A program made the position numbers and the translations under genes. This document shows positions 1 to 11,000 of a DNA stretch of 64,000 nucleotides, piece after piece. Each line of letters starts with the position of its first letter. The stretch's first letter is position 1. The stretch covers positions 9,116,501 to 9,180,500 of the forward strand of contig OX387200.1 in the NCBI GenBank assembly GCA_947561715.1, given 5' to 3'. The notes beneath the pieces were generated by a model. The model worked only from the letters and a program-made list of their open reading frames with translations. It ran no database searches and was not told the origin of the DNA. The DNA comes from Ascidia mentula. Taxonomy: Eukaryota; Chordata; Ascidiacea; Phlebobranchia; Ascidiidae.

Positions 1-27
1 TAAAAACAAATTTTGCCTTGTTCTTAC

Positions 28-2115
28 CTTTAAGACCAGTTGGCATGATTTGCAAAACAAGTTTGGCGTACGCGTAGTTTGTACATCCCACAGAAACTCC
101 GCAAGCTGCCTTGCAAACTTCAGGAGTTGCGCAACCGATACTGTCTGCAGAAACGTATGGAGTGTTAACAACATTGAATTAAATCGACTGTGAGGAAGCT
201 TACTGGGAAAAACAATGCGACTGATCATTCCAACCATAACCATCATGTACATAGGCAAAACTTTAAGCAATCCAGCCATAACGCATCCACCTTTGGCATG
301 AGAAAGGTTTTTTGCAGCCAGAGTTCTTTGAACGATTACCTAAAGATGTCAATAAAAGTTCTCCAAATCTACGCTACATTCTTGTTTCTGAATTTTCAAA
401 CTACACCAAATAAACTTACAATAGGATCTCGAAGTAACTTTGTTTAGTCACACAAAACATTTGGTTTTGACTTTTAAAATAATATGTTATAGTGTTGACT
501 TCCTATATAGGAGCAACGTCCATGTAAGTTCAGTGCTTTCATACATTATCTACCTGATCAGTGCACCAATACCAGGTGGCAATTATACTGATACCGAAGA
601 GCATTCCTGGCCATGGCATGTCGCTATCAATAGGATCTCGAAACACATGGAAAGAATCCGGTCTTGGCAAACCACATGTCGTATTTGGAGGTCGCTCATC
701 GGGAATCGCGTTCATGTACTTACATTCCAGTTGATCATAACCTCCAATTTGGTTAAAGGCTAAAACAACATTATTGTTATTCCCACTGTAAAGATAAACT
801 GTTCAATCTGTTAACAATTTTATTAAAAAATAATAATTTTCAAATTTCAAAAACTTTTGAGAGGATATTAGTACCTGGTATTTGGTTTTATAATTTCGTC
901 GCCATAAAATTTTTGTAACATATAAAGTTGTTATACATAAATGTTTTTGTTGTTATGTTGTTGATATTTTATCACTATATAACAGTGTTTCCCAACCGGT
1001 GGTACGCGACGGCATTCCATGTGGTACGCGAGCACCTTTCTGTAATTTGCGGATATAGTGCGAATTTAAAAATCGTAAGTGATCTCAAAATGTTTGTTAC
1101 TTCATACCCTAGGCATAATGCTCAACTAGGTGGTACGCGTCGATATTGTTTTACCTCCAAATGGTACGCAACCGCAAAAAGGTTGGGAATCACTGCTCTA
1201 TAACATGAAATATGGTTTTACCGAGTCCCATCATCACCAGTCCCCCAATGAGCATGACAACGGTTTGAACGGTGTCTGTGTAGATGACTGCAGCCAATCC
1301 ACCCGTCACAGTATACAATGCCGTGATTGAAAGCAAAATCACAATAGCTAAATATATGTTTAGGCCAAGGGCAGTTTCTATGAAAATAGCTCCGGCAAAC
1401 AAATCAGCCTGAAACAAAAGCGTTATTTTACATTGTCTAACAGCCCAACTACACTCGGAGAAAATCTTACCGGAATTTTGGTAAAAACGTAGAGGATTAG
1501 AGAAAGAACAGAAAGAAAAGTTCGAATTCTTTGTCCTCCAAATCGTTCTCTTAGATATTCTGGCATTGTAACTACTCCGGATGCAATATATATGGGAGCA
1601 AATATCCAACCCAACAGAAGAAGGGTCAGGACAGCCTGTCAAGAAATGTATAACACGCAAGAATTTTATCATCAAGAAATATTTAAAGTATGCCAAGTTA
1701 AATTAATGCTTTAAAAAAAGGTAAAATATTTATTGCTTTTATGACACTTACGTTCCATTCAAACGTTCCCTGTGCTATTCCAGACGCTGCGCCACTTCCA
1801 GCCAAGCCAACAAAGTGTCCACTTCCAATATTACTGCTGAAAAGCGATGCTCCAACGGGAAACCAAGTTATGTCGCGACCAGCAAGAAAAAATCCACTGA
1901 CGTTTGATCGGTTCGTCTTGCACATTGCCTTAAAAATTTACGTACGTAATACATGGTCCAAAACTAGGGTCGTTTACCGTAATAAATGTAAAATTTACCC
2001 ATATTCCAACTAGTAAGATGCAAACAAAGTAAGCTGCTATTACTCCATAATCCGCAGCATCCAACCCAGCATCTGGTAATGGTGGTTCTGTTCCCTCAAT
2101 TCCAGGACAATCCAT
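28..2115 (-). CDS. SLC5A-family sodium/solute (SGLT-like) cotransporter, 5' seven exons; 3' part lies beyond the window start
   Basis: Membrane symporter of the SLC5/SGLT family, which couples Na+ entry to uptake of sugar or a related solute. Coding exons in order: 2115-1999, 1928-1752, 1635-1471, 1408-1222, 759-554, 339-204, 144-28; all have GT/AG ends and compatible phases, giving about 368 residues. Exon 1 starts MDCPGIEG and has the first membrane helix. Exon 2 carries [13 protein letters not shown] and FEWN, which contain equivalents of human SGLT1 N78, H83 and E102 of the sugar/Na+ site. Exon 3 has [14 protein letters not shown]. Exon 4 has [18 protein letters not shown]. Exon 5 has TWYWCTDQ (the SGLT1 Y290/W291 region). 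Exon 6 has [11 protein letters not shown]. The reading runs on through the donor at 27/26, so the C-terminal half is outside. An SLC5A1/4/9-type transporter is the best guess; the substrate cannot be fixed from this part. The intron at 203-145 is only 59 bp, typical of a compact tunicate genome. Start codon chosen because it gives a normal-length extracellular N-terminus. Confidence 0.93.
983..1195. mobile_element. hAT-like MITE in an SLC5A intron
   Basis: A 213-bp non-coding element lies between SLC5A coding exons 4 and 5. Its ends are inverted repeats: CAGTGTTTCCCAACC at the left and GGTTGGGAATCACTG at the right. It is flanked by 8-bp direct repeats ctatataa (975-982) and ctctataa (1196-1203) that differ at one position. 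CAGTG-type ends with an 8-bp target duplication are the hallmark of hAT transposons. Internally it has repeated ggtacgc motifs and no coding capacity, so it is a non-autonomous copy. The near-intact target duplication suggests a fairly young insertion. Confidence 0.8.
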
Positions 2116-2360
2116 TATTACGTATATAGTGATATGACAATAAAACCAGCTCGCTGATGCGTAATAGTAAAAGAAATGAAATATTGTAGCAAAAGAAAAC
2201 CATTACCAAACAACAAGAAAAATATCAAAACTTTTAAAAGTCCAACTCCGTTTGTGTTGGTTGAATTTTTCCTGCACGTGCCTTGATTGCAACATATATT
2301 TTTATACATTTCCTCATATTTAACATTTTCTTGACTCATAAAAACCCCAAAAGCAACCTT

Positions 2361-2485
2361 ATATGTCAAGGGCAGTTTCTATGAAAATAGCTCCGGCAAA
2401 CAAATCAGCCTAAAACAAAAGCGTTATTTTACATTGTCTAACAGCCCAACTACACTCGGAAAAAATCTTACCGAAATTTAGGTAA
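2361..2485 (-). pseudogene. displaced copy of an SLC5A exon-4/intron-3 fragment
   Basis: This stretch, upstream of the SLC5A start codon, repeats about 125 bases from 1355-1485: the 5' end of exon 4 (the [14 protein letters not shown] codons), its splice acceptor, the intron and the previous donor. Several substitutions separate it from the parent. The fragment is bracketed by a 12-bp direct repeat aaaagcaacctt at 2349-2360 and 2486-2497, as if filler DNA was pasted into a staggered break. It cannot encode a useful product. The same fragment recurs, inverted, at about 3617-3741 in the right palindrome arm. Confidence 0.75.
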
Positions 2486-2737
2486 AAAAGCAACCTTTTG
2501 TGCAGTCAATTGCACGAAAGACCTCGCTATACTTTATACCCCAACCACCGCTTCTTACCAACAATATTTTGAACCGCACGGAGTTATTTTAAATCCGACA
2601 ATCTTTGCACCAGCTCTTGCTACCCGTAAAAACCCCGTCTTTACACCGCTAGCTTGACAGTGCAAATGTACGTGATGCACCACGGAGATGAAAGGTCGGT
2701 TGTCAGACCAGTTTTGGCCAAACATTAAAACTTATTT

Positions 2738-2980
2738 GTGTATAAGCTGCAGACAGATGGCCACTGTTTCGACCTAAAAGGTCTCATCAGTGCAGCTGGT
2801 GTGACTATCAGACGACTTTGCTGACCAAACGGCCAAGCAAAGACTTCCACTTTGTGGTGACTATACAGTCACCGTCATCCGTTGGGCACCAAACTAGGCG
2901 CAACCTTACGGAGCAAACAAGGTGGAAACACTACGGCCAAGCAAGCTCAACCAATAGTGCCGTCAGGCCCCGTGTCACAA
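2738..2980. repeat. interspersed repeat with gtttcgacc core (left palindrome arm)
   Basis: The block starts gtgtataagctgcagacag and includes the palindromic core gacctaaaaggtc, then cttccactttgtggt and tccgttgggc. The same family recurs inverted in the right arm (about 3022-3265), truncated in DAAM introns (10140-10254, and a diverged piece at 9536-9592), and as a related element in each LCCL/EGF/FReD gene (35109, 47222, 58668). No ORF is present. It looks like a short non-autonomous element; whether it is a SINE or a MITE is not settled. Confidence 0.6.
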
Positions 2981-3984
2981 TAATCATATGATAAGCAATG
3001 TGGAGCCAATAATAAGCAATGTTGTGACACGGGGCCTGACGGCACTATTGGTTGAGCTTGCTTGGCCGTAGTGTTTCCACCTTGTTTGCTCCGTAAGGTT
3101 GCGCCTAGTTTGGTGCCCAACGGATGACGGTGACTGTATAGTCACCACAAAGTGGAAGTCTTTGCTTGGCCGTTTGGTCAGCAAAGTCGTCTGATAGTCA
3201 CACCAGCTGCACTGATGAGACCTTTTAGGTCGAAACAGTGGCCATCTGTCTGCAGCTTATACACAAATAAGTTTTAATGTTTGGCCAAAACTGGTCTGAC
3301 AACCGACCTTTCATCTCCGTGGTGCATCACGTACCTTGAGACATTCTACGCAGAACAAACACCATAACCAAGTCAATCATTGACCTTGGTGCATTGCTCC
3401 TAAAATTGATTGTATGACCGGGCGGATCCGACATTTGCACTGTCAAGCTAGCGGTGTAAAGACGGGGTTTTTACGGGTAGCAAGAGCTGGTGCAAAGATT
3501 GTCGGATTTAAAATAACTCCGTGCGGTTCAAAATATTGTTGGTAAGAAGCGGTGGTTGGGGTATAAAGTATAGCGAGGTCTTTCGTGCAATTGACTGCAC
3601 AAAAGGTTGCTTTTTTACCTAAATTTCGGTAAGATTTTTTCCGAGTGTAGTTGGGCTGTTAGACAATGTAAAATAACGCTTTTGTTTTAGGCTGATTTGT
3701 TTGCCGGAGCTATTTTCATAGAAACTGCCCTTGACATATAAGGTTGCTTTTGGGGTTTTTATGAGTCAAGAAAATGTTAAATATGAGGAAATGTATAAAA
3801 ATATATGTTGCAATCAAGGCACGTGCAGGAAAAATTCAACCAACACAAACGGAGTTGGACTTTTAAAAGCTTTGATATTTTTCTTGTTGTTTGGTAATGG
3901 TTTTCTTTTGCTACAATATTTCATTTCTTTTACTATTACGCATCAGCGAGCTGGTTTTATTGTCATATCACTATATACGTAATA

Positions 3985-4332
3985 ATGGATTGTCCTGGAA
4001 TTGAGGGAACAGAACCACCATTACCAGATGCTGGGTTGGATGCTGCGGATTATGGAGTAATAGCAGCTTACTTTGTTTGCATCTTACTAGTTGGAATATG
4101 GGTAAATTTTACATTTATTACGGTAAACGACCCTAGTTTTGGACCATGTATTACGTACGTAAATTTTTAAGGCAATGTGCAAGACGAACCGATCAAACGT
4201 CAGTGGATTTTTTCTTGCTGGTCGCGACATAACTTGGTTTCCCGTTGGAGCATCGCTTTTCAGCAGTAATATTGGAAGTGGACACTTTGTTGGCTTGGCT
4301 GGAAGTGGCGCAGCGTCTGGAATAGCACAGGG
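3985..4332 (+). pseudogene. inverted truncated copy of the SLC5A 5' end
   Basis: Exon 1 (3985-4101), the short first intron and exon 2 from 4172 are repeated here on the plus strand, identical or nearly so to the parent on the minus strand. Similarity ends at 4332 within exon 2, just after the GIAQG codons, and the sequence continues into unrelated DNA. With no downstream exons it cannot make a transporter. If its promoter side was copied too, it could yield a short truncated or antisense-pairing transcript. Confidence 0.85.
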
Positions 4333-7300
4333 CAGCTTTTCATAAATTCATATTATTGGCTCCACATTGCTTATTAAAACTTATGTTGTGTTTTCTTTGT
4401 AGTAATGTATCGGGACGTGGACCACCACCCCAATAAATCATGAACCATGAAATATTATGGACACAACTTGCATACAGACCAAAGCTATTCGCTATAAAGC
4501 TATAAATATATTTTGAGATTTATTTAAACACTTCATGGCACAACGCACCAGCCTAAACTTGTCCAAATTTCGTAAGTTGACGTGGGTACCAACAAATCAC
4601 TTACTTGCAGTGCGCTCTTTAAATATTTGCACAATTTACAGGGGTAAGGTATTAAAATTTCGCAAGAAGGTGCACACGACCATTTTTTGTCCAAAACCGC
4701 TCATCAATTAACTCAGTTTTGGCAGATATGACTTTAGGTTCGGCAATTGAAAGAAGGCGGACGAGTCGCATTTTTTTCTGCGTAAGCAAAGTCGATTGAG
4801 ATCCTTCGAAGTACATGTGGTGGAGATACAGTGGTCAACTGTGACTTTATTTTTCGAACCAGGGGTGTCGCGTCGGAGCAACATAAGTTGAATTCCCCGA
4901 CGTTTTAAACAGTTTCCACAAGGGTACGAAATGGGAGCAACCAAATATCTTTCTACGCCATCACAGAAGTTTGGAAAAAATATCTTTGCTTGGAAACTAA
5001 TTACATAATGCGACCAATTTTTTACGTAAATGTCCAAACGTTTAATTTTGTAGTCGTTTTTACGCAGCTGAACATGTTGGCAATACTTGTTATTGTATTG
5101 AAGTGGAAAAAACGTGTAGTGACTTTTGTGCTAAGAACAACATTTCAACTACATACAGTTGCTATCAGTTCACGTGCCAGGAAACCTCGCGTTGGTCATT
5201 TCGGGTTGTTGTTACGTACGTGATTTCTGATGACTAATCTGCCAAATTCACTTACATAAACTTCCGTCAACCCTAAGTGATAACATAATAACATGGGACG
5301 ACTTTCAGTCGCGAGTATGACGCAAGTACGCTTCCGATGTTTTGACGCGTGGTATGCCCCTCATTTTTCCTAAAAAGCGTCACTACATGACTTTACATTT
5401 TCAAAAACTGTTTATGGCAATATTATTGACCTTGACGTTTTTAGTTGGACATAAAACATGATGACGTTATTCTGACTACCCAATTTGTTTTTGGAACAGA
5501 TCGTCGTGCGAGTTGTTTGACATCTTTTCTCAATTTTCATCCTCCTGCCGAGAGATTCCATTTCAAGCAAAATATTTGTCACGTGTTCGCCTACATTGCA
5601 ATGTCATGAATTGGCGATAGAAACGTTGGTGGTATTCCTTCAATGAAACTTCCATTTGCGGTTGTGGCAACATGGACAAATGCGATATGACTTGTTGCAC
5701 AACAGTTTGTTACAACACATAGAAGACAATTTATTTTCAACTTCTTCTGTTTGGGGGGAAATAAGATGTCAACTCACATTTTAGGCGCGACTTGACGTAA
5801 CATTTGTCTAAAAATCCAAAAATGCAAATGGATTCAAAATTAAAAGATAACTCTTGAAATGCAACAACTTTGTCGGTGACAATTAATTCCACGCGGCCAA
5901 TGATGGCCGTTCATCGTTCCAGGCGCACGCGAACATTTCTAGTGTTATTAAAAGATCACAGCATGAGCTGCACAGCTTTTACAAGAAGTTATCTTGTTTC
6001 TCTTGAAATAATTACCTCTTCATTCCTCGGACACTTGCAGGCTAAATTTCATCCACAGAGATTTAGGTTTCTAAATTTACAACACATCAGTAAATTTAGG
6101 AGAAAGTTTAATTGCTTCCCCACATTTTTCCATAAAAACGATAAGATGGAAATTGAAAAGATTAGATTATAACAAAAATCAGTTTCATTTTAAAAAAGCA
6201 AAAACTTCATAAATTTATAAAAAAAAAATAACAAAAGTTTTAGATTGGATCAATAGGAAATTCCTCGCAACCATACGGAAAATGAAGTGCGAGGTTAGGG
6301 CTAACCAACATATTTCTGGGAACATCTGAATGACTGATGTTTGTTGATTGTGTATACGTACTCAAAAGGAATGCACATGAGATATTGAAGCAGATGTCGG
6401 TGCATCAAACAAGCGACTGATTGTAGCACGGAGCGAGAACACGTCACACTCCCACAGAGGCGATACCGTCTTGGTATTGATGACAATCTTCATATTTTTT
6501 TGCCGCCGAGACATTTGTCTGTGGCGTACTCCATTTTACTTTTCTTGGTTAAAAAAAGGAATTGAAACCCCGTGTTAACAATTTTTCTGCCATGAATTTT
6601 GTACGAATCATTGGAGATGACATTGGCGGTTCTTGTTAAAATTAAAAAATCAATTAATTTGGATGTAAGTTTGCTCCACAACAATTACCTGAACATTATA
6701 TGATGATTATTGTGACGTTGGGTGAGAAGGGCATTTTTAAAGGCAAAACTGTATTCCATAGGCAAATGCGATCTGAAATATTTGATGTAGTATTCTTTTA
6801 CTGTTACAAGTAAACGCGCAGAATAGCAGTTTCAGGATTGAGGATGTTTTATTAGTAGGCCTAACATTCTTTCTAACGACAATAGATATAGCATTAAAAA
6901 GTAATGTGATCGTAGGTGCCTAAAATGTGTACGGTATTATTTGTGTGTAAATGTCCGGTATGTTTGGGCAAATTGTATGAAGTCAATAGTATTTTTTCCC
7001 AAATGATCAGAAACAAAGTTATTAATATCACTCCAGACTGTCTTACAATGCATTGAAGACTTTCATCATCATGCCTTAATGCAACCGTTGTCCATTGGTT
7101 ACTTAGTCACACTGCACTCAATAAGTCTAACCAAGCGTACCAAACCAACCGTGTAAAATTGTGGGTCACGAAAATATGTAACACTGTGCAATAAACTACA
7201 AAGGTTGGGTTTAGAAAATATCCAATCCCAGTACCAAGTTCATAACGGTGATTTTCCCACCTGGTATAAATCCTCTTTGACAAACTCTCAACAAAAACAT

Positions 7301-7856
7301 GACTTCAGGATTGTGCCCCAGCCACCACATCACGTTCTGTCCACTTTCTGTAAGATAGGTTTTTCTACACTCCCAGAGGGGGGATAAAAATATTAGACCA
7401 TTGTAGTCCTTGCACGGTTGCCTTTTTGAAACCCAACAAAGCAATCACCAGTTGTCCTCTTTGCGCTACAACGAACTCGCTTTATTTCTCGAAACGGCGA
7501 ACGTAGTCATGGCAACAGCAAATTAAGTAGCGTGATGCGTTACGTGAAGTTACAACGTACCAGCTTAAGTGAGGGGAAGTACCTCTTTCGTTATTGGTGA
7601 CTTGGAACAGCCAATCAATGCGCGTGGAACAATAATAATATGATTCGGGACATACCGAATAAAAAGCGGCTAATAATTCGGCTTCGTTACGTAGGGGAAA
7701 TATTTTCAAATGTTATTTCAAGAAATGTGACGTCAGATGGTGATATGACGCGGGACATTCACGCGTTCATTTCACCGCCGGGAGTTAGTTGAACAAAAAA
7801 TAGGTAAAATAAAAAAAAGAAGTTCAGTGACGATTATGACGTAATAATGAAATGTA
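4333..7856. other. intergenic region between the SLC5A palindrome and the DAAM 3' end; no gene recognised
   Basis: About 3.5 kb in which I could find no reading frame with protein-family signatures and no RNA gene. Open frames are short (about 110 codons at most), overlap on both strands and lack splice-compatible continuation. Poly-A and poly-T runs are common. It may hold regulatory sequence of SLC5A, whose start codon lies on the left side of this region. Confidence 0.5.
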
Positions 7857-7862
7857 TTTATT
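7857..7862 (-). terminator. candidate DAAM polyadenylation signal
   Basis: AATAAA on the minus strand, 224 bases past the DAAM stop codon, giving a short 3' UTR. It is the first canonical hexamer found downstream of the stop. Confidence 0.5.
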
Positions 7863-8085
7863 GCCTAACAAAAGGGCAGTTGTGATGTTGAAAGGCACGT
7901 TGCCTATGACGTGATAAAGCATAAAAGGCGAAGCTGTCGTGGGGTACAGTGACAGCCAATTGAAAATCGCCACGTTAGTACGACGCCAGCGCCAGTCCTC
8001 CGCGTGAGGGCGCTGTTGCAGACACCTTGCCGCACACCTGTGGGCGGGTCACGAACCACGCCCACATTTGCTGCGCTGCGATTGG

Positions 8086-11000
8086 TCAAATGTGCGTGGT
8101 AATCTTGGTGACGACTCTCTCGCGATCCGAGTCCATTCCGGATGGAACCCTCCGGTTTCGGTTTCTTTTCTGGAATTTACTGACTTCCTTTTCGAAGACT
8201 TCCCCGGACCTGAGAGCGGATACAAGGTCGTCGAATTCACCTCTCTCATCCTTTTTCCCTCCGCCTTTCGCCGTTTTACGTTTCTGTTTTTCCTTTTCTC
8301 TCTGAAACGGATTAAAGAGTGAAATTATGAATTATGAAAGCCTGAAGTTGAAAGAGGAAACAGGGGGCAAACCTCGATTTCGGTTTTCTTCCTTCGTTCC
8401 TCGTCTTCTTTCTTCTTGCGCATCGCCGCGTTGTCCTTCTTCGCATTGTTGAACGTATCCATAAACGCGGTGAAGAGACCGAAGAATTGATCGGGCTGAA
8501 GTTTGTTCGGATCTTCGGCAAAAAGCCCGCAAACTTTTCCATACTAAAAAGTATCAGAGGTGAGAAGTTGTACATGCGAAGGATGCGCACGGACTCTGCA
8601 ATGTGAGCCAAGTTCAGATAAATAATTATCCCATTATTGGTAAACCACAGGAAACAGATTTCAAACACCAAGGGCTTCCGAAACTTAATGGTCGGGACCA
8701 TTTCCAATTCACCAAAACTTTTTGTAACCTTTTTTGTTCGGGAGTAATCAATGTTTCGAAATATCAAGAAATCTAAATTTACCCACAAGGTCGTGACCCC
8801 CAGTTTGGGGAAACACCGTCCTAAACCGACGAAGTCCATAAAAGTGCAGCGACTCAACCATACGCACCCTGATGACCAGAGCTCTCACGCACACAGGGTA
8901 AATTAACCATAAAACGCTAGGTTGCAAAGCTACAGTAAAACAATTTAAATTATATTTAAACATTCTACTTACTCCTTTCTTTGCATCAACTTGCAACTCC
9001 TCAAGTTCGGTAAATCCGAACGTTGCCACGGTAACGAAGTCAGTCATGACAGGGACAAACTGGTCCTGTGGATCGTTCTGACCCGCCAAAACCCGCGCTT
9101 TTTGCAAGTCAAGTTCCGTTGTCAAGCTTTTGAATCCTGCACGGAGCTGCGCTAATTCTTTGTCCACCTCTCCAAGGCTGCAATAACACAGACTGTTACG
9201 TCACAATTTGTCTTTGACATCCCGGTTACGTCACCTGACACCGGCCGCTACATCCACGTGGCTCAGATCTTCAGGCAGGTCGAGAAGTTCGGGTGAGTTT
9301 TTCTCCAGCATTCCGACAAGGAAGTGCATGAGGGTGACGTTTCTACATAGTGGTAAGGAGTTGGTGATTAGAATAAAAAACTTTTATCACATGGAACCAA
9401 TAAAAAGAAACATATACATAAAAGCTATTTAGCTTTTGAAAGGATGGGGGAGAGGAATGTTCAAAATCGCTGAACTTTTTCAGCTTTTTCTGACAAATTG
9501 ACAAAAGCAAAATGGATTCAATAATATGAATTGTGTAAGCTGAAGACAGATGGCCGCTGTTTCGACATCAATGTCTCATCCGTGCACAAATTGACGAAAG
9601 TTAAAAAACGTAATTTTTTTCCTTCGTGCATTTTTTTTAAGTTCAGTTCACGCCTTAGCACATTTTAATATGACTTTGTTTCACATTAGTTCGTTGAGTT
9701 TTGCTCTACCTGTTGGCGCTAGACTTTGTATCAGCAATCTTGTTCAAGCTTTGCAGTTTAAATCCGTACGCGTTTCCCCTCTGCCCTTTGTTCATGTAGT
9801 TGCCAAACGCCAAAACCATCTCCAGAACCCTGCGCAGCTTCTTGCTACCTTCAACCTCCTTCACCGCTTTTAGAATGGCTAAATATGACGTCACAGATCA
9901 CGTGATGGAATATGCGCGAGTAATAAATGTTAAGAAGAACGTCGTCACACCTTCGACTTTCGGCTGAAGTTCGGATATCCGTTCGTGGAATTTCTTCTTG
10001 TAAAATAGGGCTTTTAGTTTTTGCTCGTAGTGGTGGATTCTGAGGAAGACATGAATATTTTATTACGAAGTCATATACAATTTTGCGCAGATATGGGCAT
10101 ACGGCTTATTGAAAAACATTAAAATTAAAACAAACGAAATTGTGTATAAGCTGCAGACAGATGGCCACTGTTTCGACCTAAAAGGTCTCATCAGTGCAGC
10201 TGGTGTGACTATCAGACGACTTTGCTGACCAAACGGCCAAGCAAAGACTTCCACAAACGAAAGTTTTTTCCATCACGTTTCGTGAAACACAACATATTTT
10301 GCCACATTTGAACCGGAATAAATTAATGAATCCCTAGTACTCACTGGCTCATTTCGAAAAGAAATCGGTCAGCTTTGGCCATCTTCGAAATATCGTTTTT
10401 GTGTTCGTTTAACATGTCGATCTCCTCTTTAGAGGGTATGAACTTGATCAGCTGCTCCAACATGTCTTTTTGCAAGTCCTCGCTCTGTCACAAAATTTTA
10501 CACAATAACGTTGAGATTAATTCGATTTACAACAGCCATAAATTGTGCATTGGTAGGAAATTAGAGTTGGTTCCGTGATTCGCCTTTTACTGAAAATGTT
10601 TGTTTTTCTCGTGAATATGACTTTTTATATGATGATCGTAAGCACACGTATACAAAAAAATTGCTGTTGAAATGAAAGTTTATCGAATGTCGAAGCAGCT
10701 TTAGTGGGAACGCGAACAGACGCTACGTGTCCAGGGAGCAAGATACGCCGCCAATTAAACTGACAAGAAATCAATTTCGAAACAAAAATACATTTTCGAT
10801 GGAAGCGTTACGTTGTCGCAAGAAAGAAAGGGCAATGAGGTGATCGAATATTACCTTATCACAACTAAGTACAGCCCTCTTAATGTCTTCGTCCGACAAT
10901 TTGAGTTTGGAAAGTAGGATGGTGCAGTTTTGTGCACGACGTCCGTCGATCACTGACAACTCCTTGACTTTCTTTACCGCAAGATCTTCCTGCGATCCGT

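Larger units (their letters stand above)
1768..4332. repeat. large near-perfect palindrome; arms 1768-2980 and 3022-4332
   Basis: The right arm is the reverse complement of the left arm over its whole length; only scattered single-base differences were noticed. The central spacer is 41 bp (2981-3021). Arm lengths are 1213 and 1311 bp. The difference of 98 bp is one block, 3335-3432, present only in the right arm. The left arm holds SLC5A exon 1, most of exon 2 and the upstream region. The right arm holds the inverted copy and stops abruptly inside exon 2. The spacer segment 2991-3013 is the reverse complement of 4352-4374 just outside the right arm, which points to a template-switch or fold-back origin. 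A fold-back assembly error is possible, although the 98-bp indel and base differences argue against a pure artefact. Confidence 0.9.

Noticed and set aside
2118-2369. 83-codon ORF ending just before the SLC5A start, repeated at 3731-3982
   Set aside because: Its preservation is explained by the palindrome, not selection. It includes part of the displaced fragment region and has no recognisable domain. At most it is an upstream ORF.
4708-5037. 109-codon minus-strand ORF in the intergenic region
   Set aside because: No domain and no splice partners. It is about the length expected by chance.
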